NCBI RefSeq assembly: GCF_001552635.1
Contig: NZ_BCRO01000033.1
Location: 1-64,000 of the forward strand
DNA from: Actinomadura hibisca NBRC 15177
GTDB lineage: Bacteria > Actinomycetota > Actinomycetes > Streptosporangiales > Streptosporangiaceae
DNA: 64,000 nucleotides
Reading direction: 5' to 3'
Shown: positions 8,278 to 16,787 of the stretch, one piece after another
Numbering within the stretch: the first letter of the stretch is position 1
How the letters are laid out: the number at the start of each line of letters is the position of its first letter
Notes under the pieces: generated by a model
What the model was told of the DNA's origin: nothing
Database searches by the model: none
What the model saw: the letters and a program-made list of their open reading frames with translations, nothing else
Program-made: the position numbers and the translations under genes

Positions 8278-9818
8278 CACGATCCTTCCCCCGCGTCGGT
8301 ACCGTGGGCGCCGGAGACGGCCAGCGCCATCACCGCGTCCTGTGTGGCCTCCTCGGCCTCCAGCGCGCCGGCCAGGCGGCCGCGCGCCATCACCAGCACC
8401 CGGTCGCTCATGCCCAGCACCTCGGGGAGGTCGCTGGAGATCATGAGCACCGCGTGCCCGGAGGCGGTCAGAGAGTTGATCAGCCGGTAGATCTCGACCT
8501 TGGCGCCGACGTCGATGCCGCGCGTCGGCTCGTCGAGGATCAGCACCCGGGCGTCGGCCAGCAGCCATTTGCCGATGACGACCTTCTGCTGGTTGCCGCC
8601 CGAGAGCGTGCGGACCTCCTGGCGCAGGCCGCTCATCCGCACGTTCAACTGCTTCGCGATATCGGCGGCCTTCCGGCGCTGCCCGGCCCGGTCCACAAGG
8701 CCGCCCTTGACGGCCTTGTTCAGCGTGACCATGCCGAGGTTCTCGGCCACGTCCGCGCCCAGCACCAGCCCCTGGCCCTTACGGTCCTCGGGGACCAGGC
8801 CGAGGCCAGCCTCCATCGCGGCGTGCACGTCGCCGCCGGGCAGCGCCGCGCCGCCGACGACGACCTCGCCGCTGTCATAGCGGTCGGCGCCGAACACCGC
8901 GCGGGCCACCTCGGTACGGCCCGCGCCGACCAGCCCGGCGAGACCGACGACCTCGCCCGCGCGCACCTCGAAGGACACGCCCTCGAAGACGCCGTCGCGG
9001 CCCAGGCCGCTGACCTTGAGCAGCGGCTCGCCCGCCTTGGAACGTTCCCGCGGGTACTGCTGCTCAATGGACCGGCCCACCATCAGGCGCACCAGCTCCT
9101 CTTCGGGGGTGTCGGCGGGCACCTGCGCCACCGACCTCCCGTCGCGCAGCACCGTCACCCGGTCGCCGACCTGCGGGATCTCCTCCAGGTGGTGGGTGAT
9201 GAACACGATCGCCACGCCCTGGTCGCGCAACGTCCGGACGATCGCGAACAGCCGCTCCACCTCGCCGGTGGTCAGCACCGCGGTCGGCTCGTCCATGATC
9301 AGCACGCGCGCGTCCAGGCTCAGCGCCTTGGCGATCTCCACCATCTGGGCGCGGGCGATGCCGAGGTCGCCCATCCGGCGGCCCGGCTCGGCGTCCACCC
9401 CGACCCGCTTCAGCAGGTCGCGGGCGGCGGCGTCCATCGCGCGCCGGTCGACCAGGCCGAACCGGCGCGGCTGGCGGCCGAGGAACAGGTTCTCGGCGAC
9501 CGTCAGCTCGGGCACCAGGTTGAACTCCTGGTAGATGGTGGCGATCCCGAGCTTGGCGGCGTCCTCGGCCGAGCGGATCTCCACCGCGCGGCCGTCCACC
9601 TCGATCTCGCCCCCGTCGGGGCGGTGCGCGCCCGACAGCGTCTTGATCAGGGTGCTCTTGCCCGCGCCGTTCTCGCCGAGCAGCACGTGCACCTCGCCGG
9701 GGCGCAGGTCGAAGTCCACCCCGTCCAGGGCGACCACGCCCGGGAAGCCCTTGCGCAGGCCGCGCACGCGCAGCAGCGGTGGGGCCTGCCCGGCGGTCTG
9801 TCCGGTGGCCGAAGTCAT
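8277..9818 (-). CDS. rbsA: Sugar ABC transporter ATP-binding protein (RbsA type, two ATPase domains)
   Basis: A 513-residue protein with two ABC ATPase domains in tandem, as in RbsA/MglA/XylG. The first domain has Walker A GENGAGKST (about 47-55), signature GIARAQMVEIAKAL and Walker B VLIMDEPTA. The second has a degenerate P-loop GLVGAGRTE, signature LSGGNQQKVV and Walker B VLILDEPTRGIDVG. This asymmetry is normal for the family. It energises sugar import with the RbsC-RbsB fusion. The start overlaps the lacI stop by one base. Confidence 0.94.
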   Translation of the reverse strand: MTSATGQTAGQAPPLLRVRGLRKGFPGVVALDGVDFDLRPGEVHVLLGENGAGKSTLIKTLSGAHRPDGGEIEVDGRAVEIRSAEDAAKLGIATIYQEFNLVPELTVAENLFLGRQPRRFGLVDRRAMDAAARDLLKRVGVDAEPGRRMGDLGIARAQMVEIAKALSLDARVLIMDEPTAVLTTGEVERLFAIVRTLRDQGVAIVFITHHLEEIPQVGDRVTVLRDGRSVAQVPADTPEEELVRLMVGRSIEQQYPRERSKAGEPLLKVSGLGRDGVFEGVSFEVRAGEVVGLAGLVGAGRTEVARAVFGADRYDSGEVVVGGAALPGGDVHAAMEAGLGLVPEDRKGQGLVLGADVAENLGMVTLNKAVKGGLVDRAGQRRKAADIAKQLNVRMSGLRQEVRTLSGGNQQKVVIGKWLLADARVLILDEPTRGIDVGAKVEIYRLINSLTASGHAVLMISSDLPEVLGMSDRVLVMARGRLAGALEAEEATQDAVMALAVSGAHGTDAGEGS

Positions 9819-10822
9819 CAGCCGCTCCCTTCCGTTTCCCCGCAGGAACGCCGTACCAGCAGCCGCGCCTGGAGGACCACCGGCTCCACCGGGCGGCCCG
9901 CGACGCGCTCGGCGAGCGCGCGCACGGCCCGGCGGCCCAGGTCCTGGACGGGCTGGCCGATCGCGGTGATCGGCGGGTCGAGATGGGTGAACCAGGGCAC
10001 GTCGTCGTAGGACGCCAGGCCCACGTCCCCGGGGATGCGCAGCCCGCGGGCGCGGATCTCGTCCAGCGCGCCCAGGGCCATCAGGTTGTCCCCGGCGAAG
10101 ATCACTTCCGGCGGCTCGGGCAGCTCCAGCAGCCGCGCCGCCCCGGCCCGGCCGCTGGCGGCCTGGAAGTCCCCGGCCTCCAGGTACTCCGGCCGCACCT
10201 CCAGGCCGTGCCGGGCGAGCGCGGAGATGAACGCGTCGGTGCGCTCGCGGCCGGTCGACAACAACGCCGGACCGGACACGAACGCGATCCGGCGGTGCCC
10301 GAGCCGCTTGAGATGGGCCACCAGCGCGTCCACGGCCGCCGCCCCGTCGGCGCGCACCGCCGGGACCTCCAGCCCCGGCAGCGTGCGGTCCAGGAAGACC
10401 AGCGGCAGCCCGGCCGCCACGGTGTCGCGCACCAGCGGGGTGATCTCGGCGGTGGGGCACAACAACAACCCGTCCACCCGCTGCTCCAGCAGCGTGCGCA
10501 CGTAGTGGTCCTGCCGCTCGGGCCGCTCGTCGGCGTTGCCGATCACCACCGACAGGCCCAGCGTGCGGGCCTCGTCCTCCACGGCGCGGGCCAGCTCGGT
10601 GAAGAAGGGGTTGAGGATGTCCCCGATCACCAGGCCGATCGTGCGGGTGGCGTCGGTGCGCAACGAGCGGGCGACCGCGTTGGGGCGGTAGCCCAGCTCG
10701 TCCACCGCCGCCTGTACCCGGGCGCGCGCGCCGGGACTCACCGCGGCGCTGTCGTTCAGCACCCGCGAGACGGTGGCCACCGACACTCCCGCCAGCTTGG
10801 CCACGTCCTTCACGCTCGCCAT
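9818..10822 (-). CDS. LacI-family transcriptional regulator of the sugar operon
   Basis: A 334-residue LacI/GalR regulator. The N-terminal helix-turn-helix reads SVKDVAKLAGVSVATVSRVL, followed by the hinge (YRPNAVARSLRT) and a periplasmic-binding-like effector domain. The start at 10822 has a strong GGGGAGGTGACG ribosome site directly upstream; the open frame extends 11 codons further without support. It is the first gene of the operon, so it should repress itself and rbsA-rbsCB-rbsK through the paired operators at 10856 and 10880. The inducer is probably the transported sugar. Confidence 0.93.
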   Translation of the reverse strand: MASVKDVAKLAGVSVATVSRVLNDSAAVSPGARARVQAAVDELGYRPNAVARSLRTDATRTIGLVIGDILNPFFTELARAVEDEARTLGLSVVIGNADERPERQDHYVRTLLEQRVDGLLLCPTAEITPLVRDTVAAGLPLVFLDRTLPGLEVPAVRADGAAAVDALVAHLKRLGHRRIAFVSGPALLSTGRERTDAFISALARHGLEVRPEYLEAGDFQAASGRAGAARLLELPEPPEVIFAGDNLMALGALDEIRARGLRIPGDVGLASYDDVPWFTHLDPPITAIGQPVQDLGRRAVRALAERVAGRPVEPVVLQARLLVRRSCGETEGSG

Positions 10823-10855
10823 CGTCACCTCCCCGGTCCTGTTCGACACTTCCAA

Positions 10856-10869
10856 TGTAAACGATTACA
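10856..10869. promoter_or_regulatory. LacI-type operator, copy 1
   Basis: TGTAAACGATTACA, a near-perfect palindrome of the LacI/CcpA operator type, 34 bases before the lacI start. An identical copy lies 24 bases away. Confidence 0.85.
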
Positions 10870-10879
10870 CGCGATGTGG

Positions 10880-10893
10880 TGTAAACGATTACA
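10880..10893. promoter_or_regulatory. LacI-type operator, copy 2
   Basis: The same 14-mer TGTAAACGATTACA, here flanked to give GTGTAAACGATTACAC. The 24-base centre-to-centre spacing is just over two helical turns, which would suit cooperative binding. It also lies upstream of the rightward DUF2293 gene. Confidence 0.85.
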
Positions 10894-10967
10894 CGATGCG
10901 CGGCGATCCGCGCAAGACCGACGGTGGAACGGCCTCGTTCCCGGCTCTGGCCACCCGGCCGTTCCGC

Positions 10968-10973
10968 TACGGT
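10968..10973 (+). promoter_or_regulatory. Candidate -10 element of a leaderless gene
   Basis: TACGGT lies 6 bases before the GTG at 10980, with no Shine-Dalgarno between them. Confidence 0.45.
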
Positions 10974-10979
10974 GACCCG

Positions 10980-12041
10980 GTGAACGAGGTGCGTGACTCC
11001 AGGGTGGCCCGCCGGGTCGGCGAGGCCGCCGACGAGCTGGTGCGGCGGTCCCGGTCGGTGTCGGCGGTGGAGGTGTTCGTCCGGCTGCGCTGGCTGAAGC
11101 AGGCGCAGGTGACCGAGTGGCGGCAGGGCCGGGTGGACCCGTTGTCGGCGGCGATGACCGTGCGGCCCGACCGGCTGGCCGCCGCCGCGCGGGCGCTGGG
11201 CGAGTGGGCGCGCGAGCGCGGGCTGGAGCCCGTCGAGGCCGCCTACACCGCCGCGACGCGCGACCGGCGTCCGCTGCGCTTCACCGAGGAGTCCGGCGGG
11301 GACGGCGGCGAGGACGCGTTCCGGACGCACTGGGTCTCCCCCGGCATGACCGCCGCGCAGCGCGCCCGGCTGGCCGCCAAGCTCGACCAGGCCCCCGACC
11401 TGGAGGCGCTGGTCCCGGCCGACCCCGGCTGGGGCTGCCCGTCCTGCCATCGCACCGGCGGTTTCCAGCTGATGGAGGACGGCGCGCCGCTGTGCCTGTC
11501 CTGCGCCGACCTGGACCACCTGGTGTTCCTGCCGTCCGGCGACGCGGCGCTGACCCGGCGGGCCAAGAAGGAGAGCCGCCTGTCGGTGGCGGTCGTGGAG
11601 CACAACCGCCGCCGCAAGCGGTACGAGCGGCGCGGCCTGCTGGTGGAGGAGGCGGCGCTGGAGCGCGCCGAGGAGCAGTGCCTGGCCGACGAGGACCTGC
11701 GGGCGCGCCGCCGCGACCGTGATCGCGAGCGGCGCGCGACGCAGGACGTGGAGTTCCAGGAGGCGATGGCGGCGCAAGTCAGGCGGCTGTTCCCGGGCTG
11801 CCCGGCCGACCGCGCCGAGGAGATCGCGCGGCACGCCGGGCAGCGCGGCAGCGGGCGGGTCGGCCGCACGGCGGCCGGGCGCGAGCTGGAGCCGGAGGCG
11901 GTCACGCTGGCGGTGATCGCCTCGGTGCGGCACCGGGACACCGACTACGACGACCTGCTGATGGCGGGGGTGCCGCGGACCGTGGCGCGCACCCGGATCC
12001 GCGGCACCGTGGACGCCGTGCTGGCCCGCTGGCGGGCCTGA
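10980..12041 (+). CDS. DUF2293 domain protein
   Basis: A 353-residue protein. The C-terminal about 85 residues match the DUF2293 pattern: FPGCPADRAEEIARHA, then SGRVGRTAAG, then VRHRDTDYDDLL. A central pair of CxxC motifs (CPSC near residue 155 and CLSC near 175) suggests a small zinc site, and a long Arg/Glu-rich helix follows. No function is established. The GTG at 10980 is chosen for the TANNNT hexamer in front; an ATG at 10896 is in frame but falls in the operator region. Confidence 0.75.
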   Translation: MNEVRDSRVARRVGEAADELVRRSRSVSAVEVFVRLRWLKQAQVTEWRQGRVDPLSAAMTVRPDRLAAAARALGEWARERGLEPVEAAYTAATRDRRPLRFTEESGGDGGEDAFRTHWVSPGMTAAQRARLAAKLDQAPDLEALVPADPGWGCPSCHRTGGFQLMEDGAPLCLSCADLDHLVFLPSGDAALTRRAKKESRLSVAVVEHNRRRKRYERRGLLVEEAALERAEEQCLADEDLRARRRDRDRERRATQDVEFQEAMAAQVRRLFPGCPADRAEEIARHAGQRGSGRVGRTAAGRELEPEAVTLAVIASVRHRDTDYDDLLMAGVPRTVARTRIRGTVDAVLARWRA

Positions 12042-12132
12042 GTCGCGCTCGCGGGCTCAGGCCCGAGGCGCTGACGGGCCTGGGGCGCGCTTGCGGGCTC
12101 GGGCCTGGGACGCGTTGGCGGGCCTGGGGCCG

Positions 12133-13266
12133 CTATCCGCGTCCGGCCAGGAAGTCGGCGCGGGCCTCGACGGCGGTGTCGGGGTTGTCGCTCCAGACGC
12201 CGTCGATGCCGGTCCTGAAGAAGAGCCCGTACTCCTTGAACGCCTGGCCGTAGTCGGCGGGGACGGTGCCGACGCGCAGGTCCTTGGGCAGGAACTGGTT
12301 CTCGTTGCGGAAGGTGTAGACGATGACCTTGAGCCCGGCCTTGTGGGCGTCCTTCACCAGCGGGGTGGGGGCGCCGATGGTGCCGTCCGCCTTGTTGGGG
12401 ATCACCCGGGTCTTCTCGGGCCCGACGAGGTCGGCGTAGGTGGAGATCTCCTTCAGCCCGGCGGGGGTGACCATGTCGTCGAAGGTCGGGCCCTTGCCCG
12501 CCACGACGGTGTCGTAGGGCGCGCCGGAGGTGGAGATCGCCTGGAGCACCGACACCTTGAGGCCCTTGTCGAGGATGCGCAGGCTGGTGGGCTCGAACGA
12601 CTGGACGATGGCGCGGCCGTCGCGGTCGTCCAGGCCGTTGCGGCGCAGCGTCCTGATCAGCGTCTCCTCCAGCGGCAGCCCGATCGACCGGAAGTAGGTC
12701 GGGTGCTTGGTCTCGGGGAAGACGCCGACGCGCCGGTCGTACTTGCGGCCGAGCCGCTTGGCGAGGTCGATGACCTCCTGGAGGGTGGGCACCTCGTAGC
12801 GGCCGTTGTAGAGGGTGTTGCGCCTGCGGACGTCGGGCAGCCGCTCGACGGCGCGCAGCGTCTTCAGCTCGGCGAGGGTGAAGTCCTCGGTGAACCAGCC
12901 GGTGACGTTCTGGCCGTCGATCTTCTTGGTGGTCCGGCGGGCGGCGAACTCGGGGCGGCTCGCCACGTCGGTGGTGCCGCCGATCTCGTTCTCGTGCCGG
13001 GCGACGAGCTGGCCGTCCTTGGTGGGCACGAGGTCGGGCTCGATGTAGTCGGCGTTCAGCTGCACGGCCAGCTCGTAGGAGGCCAGCGTGTGCTCGGGCC
13101 GGTAGCCGGGCGCGCCCCGGTGGCCGACGACCAGGGGCCGGACCCCGGGGCCGTGGTCGGGCGCGGCCTCGGCGGGACCGGTCAGCGCCAGCAGCGGCAG
13201 CAGCACGGCGCCGGCCGCCAGCAGGGCGGCGCGGGCGCGGCCTTTCTTGGATGCACCGGCGGGCAT
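12133..13266 (-). CDS. Secreted glycerophosphodiester phosphodiesterase
   Basis: A 377-residue exported enzyme that would hydrolyse glycerophosphodiesters to glycerol-3-phosphate and an alcohol. A Sec signal peptide spans residues 1-35 (Lys/Arg-rich start, hydrophobic core, cleavage after GPAEA). The catalytic GHRGAPGYRPEHT motif carries the first His and Arg, IEPDL the metal acids, and a conserved WSDNPD closes the barrel. The start has an AGGAG site. It fits the GlpQ-type family (about 350-380 residues). Phosphate regulation is common for this family, but I see no clear PHO box. Confidence 0.93.
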   Translation of the reverse strand: MPAGASKKGRARAALLAAGAVLLPLLALTGPAEAAPDHGPGVRPLVVGHRGAPGYRPEHTLASYELAVQLNADYIEPDLVPTKDGQLVARHENEIGGTTDVASRPEFAARRTTKKIDGQNVTGWFTEDFTLAELKTLRAVERLPDVRRRNTLYNGRYEVPTLQEVIDLAKRLGRKYDRRVGVFPETKHPTYFRSIGLPLEETLIRTLRRNGLDDRDGRAIVQSFEPTSLRILDKGLKVSVLQAISTSGAPYDTVVAGKGPTFDDMVTPAGLKEISTYADLVGPEKTRVIPNKADGTIGAPTPLVKDAHKAGLKVIVYTFRNENQFLPKDLRVGTVPADYGQAFKEYGLFFRTGIDGVWSDNPDTAVEARADFLAGRG

Positions 13267-13466
13267 GGGGGCTCCTCTCCCGGCGGCCTCCCCGGCGACC
13301 GCCGCCGGAAGATCACCGCTCCCGGAAGGTAACCGGCGGCGGGCGCCCCGGCCAGGAGCCGTCCAATGGCGGCCTGGCCAACCTTGGACGGCGGATCGGT
13401 GAACGCGGCCATGCCGCCGATCGCACTATGAGTGACCAGGATCATACTGTGCGTGACTGATCCCGA

Positions 13467-13472
13467 TAGAGT
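13467..13472 (+). promoter_or_regulatory. Candidate -10 element of a leaderless gene
   Basis: TAGAGT lies 7 bases before the ATG at 13480, with no Shine-Dalgarno. Confidence 0.45.
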
Positions 13473-13479
13473 GGTTCAT

Positions 13480-13944
13480 ATGATGAGACGCATGAGAGCG
13501 GGGCTGGTCACGCTGGCGCTGGCCGTCCCACTGGTGCTGATGGCCTGCGGGCCGGCCTCGTCCGATGATGGCGGAGGCGACGGCGACGCGGGCGGTCCGG
13601 CGGGGACGCCGGTCGGGCCGGGCGAGGTCTTCACGCTGGCGCCGGGCGGCTCGGCCCGGCTCGCCGACGGCGCGCTGACGGTCACGTTCAAGGACGTCGC
13701 CGGGGACAGCCGCTGCCCGACCGGCGCGCAGTGCATCTGGGAGGGCGACGCGACGGTGGCGGTCTCGGTGGCCGAGGGCGGCGGCGCGCCCGCAGCGCAC
13801 GAGTTGCACACCACGCTCCAGCCCGGCGAGGTCGCCGTGGGTGGGTACACGTTGCGGCTGGTCGCGCTCAACCCCTATCCGGAGCAGGGCGATCCCATCG
13901 GGGCGGGCGACTACCGGGCCGACTTCACGCTGACGCCGAACTGA
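13480..13944 (+). CDS. Putative lipoprotein with conserved Cys pair
   Basis: A 154-residue protein with a lipoprotein signal (Arg-rich start, hydrophobic core, lipobox Leu-Met-Ala-Cys), a Gly/Asp-rich spacer and a compact beta-rich domain. The domain contains SRCPTGAQCIWEGDA, a motif shared by a widespread family of small uncharacterised bacterial lipoproteins. The two Cys probably form a disulphide. The function is unknown. The stop lies in an 11-bp tandem repeat. Confidence 0.7.
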   Translation: MMRRMRAGLVTLALAVPLVLMACGPASSDDGGGDGDAGGPAGTPVGPGEVFTLAPGGSARLADGALTVTFKDVAGDSRCPTGAQCIWEGDATVAVSVAEGGGAPAAHELHTTLQPGEVAVGGYTLRLVALNPYPEQGDPIGAGDYRADFTLTPN

Positions 13945-13970
13945 CGCTGGGCTGACGCTGGGCTGACGCT
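13941..13970. repeat. 11-bp tandem repeat, 2.7 copies
   Basis: CTGACGCTGGG is repeated at 13941, 13952 and (partly) 13963. It starts on the lipoprotein stop codon, and each copy supplies another TGA. Confidence 0.8.
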
Positions 13971-13982
13971 GCACTAACGCGA

Positions 13983-14017
13983 CGGCCGCGGCCCGGTGGG
14001 TGTCCGGGCCGCGGCCG
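13983..14017. terminator. Strong bidirectional hairpin between convergent genes
   Basis: A perfect 14-bp GC stem with a 7-base loop (arms 13983-13996 and 14004-14017) lies between the lipoprotein and aldo/keto reductase genes, which converge here. Confidence 0.8.
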
Positions 14018-14031
14018 ATGTGACGCGAATG

Positions 14032-14862
14032 TCAGCGCACGTCGAAGGTGGCCGGGTCCGGGCCGATCCGGGCCTCGCTGTCCAGGTCGGCGATCGCCGC
14101 CAGGTCGTCGCCGGTCAGCTCGAAGTCGAACACGTCGAAGTTCTCCGCGATGCGCGACGGGGTCACCGACTTGGGAATGACGACGTTGCCGATCTGGAGG
14201 TGCCAGCGCAGCACCACCTGCGCGGGCGTCCTGCCGTGCGCCTTGGCGATCACGGCGAGCGCCGGGTCGTCCAGCAGCCCCTGCCCCTGGCCGAGCGGGC
14301 TCCACGCCTCGGTGTGAATACCGTGCTCCTGGTGGAACTCGCGCAGTCCGTTCTGCTGGAGGTAGGGGTGCAGCTCGATCTGGTTGACGGCCGGGACGAC
14401 GTCGGTCTCCTCGATGAGGCGCTGCAGGGTCTCGACGGTGAAGTTGGAGACGCCGATGGCGCGGATGCGGCCGTCGGCGTGCAGCTTCTCCATGGCGCGC
14501 CAGGTGTCGAGGTAGGTCCCGACCGTCGGCATGGGCCAGTGGATCAGGTACAGGTCGAGCTGGTCGAGGCCGAGCCGCTCCATGCTGGCGTCGAAGGCGC
14601 GCAGCGTCTGGTCGTAGCCCTGGTCGCTGTTCCACAGCTTGGTGGTGACGAACAGTTCCTCGCGCGGCAGCCCCGAGGCGCGCAGGGCGCGGCCCGTGCC
14701 CTCCTCGTTGTCGTAGATGCGCGCGGTGTCGATGCTGCGGTAGCCGGTGTCGAGGGCGGTCCGCACCGCGCGCTCGGCCTCGTCGTCGGCCACCTGCCAG
14801 ACACCGAAGCCGAGCTGCGGCATGGTGATCCCGTTGTTGAGCGTGACGTCGGGCGTGCCCAC
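14032..14862 (-). CDS. Aldo/keto reductase
   Basis: A 276-residue NADPH-dependent reductase of aldehydes and ketones, close in pattern to 2,5-diketo-gluconate reductase-like proteins. The catalytic tetrad is visible: Asp and Tyr in DTARIYDNEEG, Lys in VTTKLW and His in YLIHWP. The cofactor motif VIPKSVTPSRIAEN is near residue 230. It begins with GTG at 14862. The physiological substrate cannot be inferred. Confidence 0.93.
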   Translation of the reverse strand: MGTPDVTLNNGITMPQLGFGVWQVADDEAERAVRTALDTGYRSIDTARIYDNEEGTGRALRASGLPREELFVTTKLWNSDQGYDQTLRAFDASMERLGLDQLDLYLIHWPMPTVGTYLDTWRAMEKLHADGRIRAIGVSNFTVETLQRLIEETDVVPAVNQIELHPYLQQNGLREFHQEHGIHTEAWSPLGQGQGLLDDPALAVIAKAHGRTPAQVVLRWHLQIGNVVIPKSVTPSRIAENFDVFDFELTGDDLAAIADLDSEARIGPDPATFDVR

Positions 14863-15022
14863 TGTCCCCCCTGGTCGTGAGTTCGGTGCCGGATGCGTCG
14901 GCAGATCTTGATCCTCCTGCCCAGGATATCGCCGCGAAACCTCTCATCCCTGACAAGAAATGGCACGTCGGGCACGTTCCAGGCTTTACGATCATGCGAG
15001 GCCGGACGTCGAGGGAGCGGAC

Positions 15023-15820
15023 ATGGCGGAGCAGGTCGGACGGGTCCCGTCCGGAGTCGACGTGAACACGCCGAGTCCCGCGCGAGGCTACGACTTCCTC
15101 CTCGGCGGCAAGGACAACTACGCCGCCGACCGGGAGCTGGCGCAGAAGATGCTCACCGTCGCGCCCGACACCCGGGCCGTCGCCCGCGCCAACCGGGCGT
15201 TCCTGGTCCGCGCGGTGCGCACGCTCGCGGAAGCCGGGGTGCGGCAGTTCATCGACCTCGGCTCGGGCATCCCCACCTCGCCGAACGTGCACGAGGTGGC
15301 GCGGACGGTGCACCCGGAGGCGCGGGTCGTCTACGTGGACGTGGACCCGATCGCGGCCGCGCACGCCCGCGCGTTGCTGGCGACCGACGCGTCGGTGACC
15401 GCCGTGCGGGCCGACGTCCGCGACCCTGCTTCGGTGCTGGCCGACCCCGGCGTCACCGGGCTTATCGACTTCGCCGAGCCGGTCGGGGTGCTGATGGTGG
15501 CGCTGCTGCACGTGGTCGCCGAGGACGCCGACCCGGACGCGCTCGTGGCGGCGTTCCGCGCGCCGCTGGCGTCCGGCAGCCACCTGGTGGTGTCGCAGTT
15601 CTCCACCGACAGCGACCCGGCGGCGATGGAGCACGCCTCCCAGCCCGGCCCGATCCAGATCACCTTCCGGTCCCGCGAGCGCATCGGGACCTGGTTCGAC
15701 GGGATGGAGCTGCTGGAGCCGGGCGTCACCGACGTCACCGCCTGGCGGCCCGACGGCGCCGCGCCCGCCGAGCAGGCGCGCAGGATGCGCATCGCCGCCG
15801 CCGTCGGCCGCAAGCCTTAG
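15023..15820 (+). CDS. S-adenosylmethionine-dependent methyltransferase (DUF574/Methyltransf_19 type)
   Basis: A 265-residue protein of the actinobacterial methyltransferase group abundant in Streptomyces and Actinomadura. SAM-binding motif I is FIDLGSGIPT, with VYVDVDPIAAAH as the acidic loop after strand 2. The N-terminal motif PSPARGYDFLLGGKDNY is diagnostic. The ATG at 15023 has a GAGGGAG ribosome site. Substrates are unknown for nearly all members. Confidence 0.9.
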   Translation: MAEQVGRVPSGVDVNTPSPARGYDFLLGGKDNYAADRELAQKMLTVAPDTRAVARANRAFLVRAVRTLAEAGVRQFIDLGSGIPTSPNVHEVARTVHPEARVVYVDVDPIAAAHARALLATDASVTAVRADVRDPASVLADPGVTGLIDFAEPVGVLMVALLHVVAEDADPDALVAAFRAPLASGSHLVVSQFSTDSDPAAMEHASQPGPIQITFRSRERIGTWFDGMELLEPGVTDVTAWRPDGAAPAEQARRMRIAAAVGRKP

Positions 15821-15835
15821 GTGTCGGACCCGGTC

Positions 15836-15841
15836 TATCCT
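15836..15841 (+). promoter_or_regulatory. Candidate -10 element of a leaderless gene
   Basis: TATCCT lies 6 bases before the ATG at 15848 and just after the stop of the methyltransferase gene. Confidence 0.45.
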
Positions 15842-15847
15842 CGCCTC

Positions 15848-16513
15848 ATGCCGCTCCGCCTTCCGCGTCGCCGCACGCTCGGCTGGATCACGCTGGGCGG
15901 GGTCGCCGGGTACGCGCTGGCCTGGCTGGCGATCAGCGCCGTCATCCTGCTGGTGAGCGAGACGATCCGGATCTCGGACCGGACGCAGCGGCCCGCGCCG
16001 CTGCCCGGCGTCCACAACTTCGCCCGCGTTGACGACCGCGTATGGCGCGGCGCGGCTCCCACCACCGCCGGATACCGCGCCCTCGCCGAACGCGGCGTGC
16101 GCACGGTGGTGGATCTGCGCGCGGAGAAAGATGTGCAGATACCGCGCGAAGTCACCTCCCTCGGCCTGACGGTGCTGCGGCTGCCGGTACGCGACGGGCA
16201 GACGCCCACCGCGACCCAGGTGGACCGCTTCCTGGCCGTAGTACGCGAGGCGCAGGGCCCCGTGTTCGTGCATTGCGGCGCGGGCGTGGGCCGCACCGGT
16301 TCGATGGCGGCAGCCTACCTGGTGGCCACCGGGCAGGCCGACGCCGTCACCGCGACGCGGCGCAGCCTGGCGGTGGGGCCGCCGTCGCTGGAGCAGATCG
16401 CGTTCATGCGGGGGCTGCGCGGCGGGCGCGCCGCCCGGCCGCCCGTCGCGCTGGTGGCGCTCAGCCGCGTCGCGGACTCGCCCCGGCGCTTGTGGTCGCG
16501 GCTGCGGCGTTAG
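15848..16513 (+). CDS. Membrane-anchored dual-specificity/tyrosine phosphatase-like protein
   Basis: A 221-residue protein with an N-terminal membrane anchor (about residues 17-40) and a Cys-dependent phosphatase domain whose P-loop is HCGAGVGRTG, near residues 141-150. A WRGAAPTTAGYRALAERGV segment resembles the DSP/PTP families acting on proteins or inositol lipids. The ATG at 15848 has a TANNNT hexamer in front. A GTG at 15821, directly after the upstream stop, is the alternative and would add 9 residues. Confidence 0.82.
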   Translation: MPLRLPRRRTLGWITLGGVAGYALAWLAISAVILLVSETIRISDRTQRPAPLPGVHNFARVDDRVWRGAAPTTAGYRALAERGVRTVVDLRAEKDVQIPREVTSLGLTVLRLPVRDGQTPTATQVDRFLAVVREAQGPVFVHCGAGVGRTGSMAAAYLVATGQADAVTATRRSLAVGPPSLEQIAFMRGLRGGRAARPPVALVALSRVADSPRRLWSRLRR

Positions 16514-16787
16514 GGCACCGTTCCGGCACCGGAGGACGCTATTAGATGACGAGTACGGCACGGTTCGCCGTTGTCTGTTGACACCCGGGGCCCGACGGCG
16601 GTTGATAGCACTGGACCAAGTCGTACGGAGGAGACAGGCCCGCTGCGGTCGGCGCGCCCGTGGGCGGGCGTGTTGCCCCGCCGCGGTCGGGGCGCCGTCG
16701 GTAGAGTGACGCCCGCGATTCTCATTGATCGCGACATTGAAGGATGAACACGGCGTCTCGACCGCCTGTCACTGTTGGGGTGTGGAC
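16514..16787 (+). promoter_or_regulatory. Leader of LuxR-family gene
   Basis: 274 bases without a gene. TTGACA occurs near 16579 and TAGAGT near 16702, so more than one promoter is possible. No operator-like palindrome stands out. Confidence 0.3.

Noticed and set aside
8277..11933. One 1218-residue protein including rbsA
   Set aside because: The upstream part is the antisense of lacI and the DUF2293 gene; the real rbsA start is at 9818 with family-like sequence.
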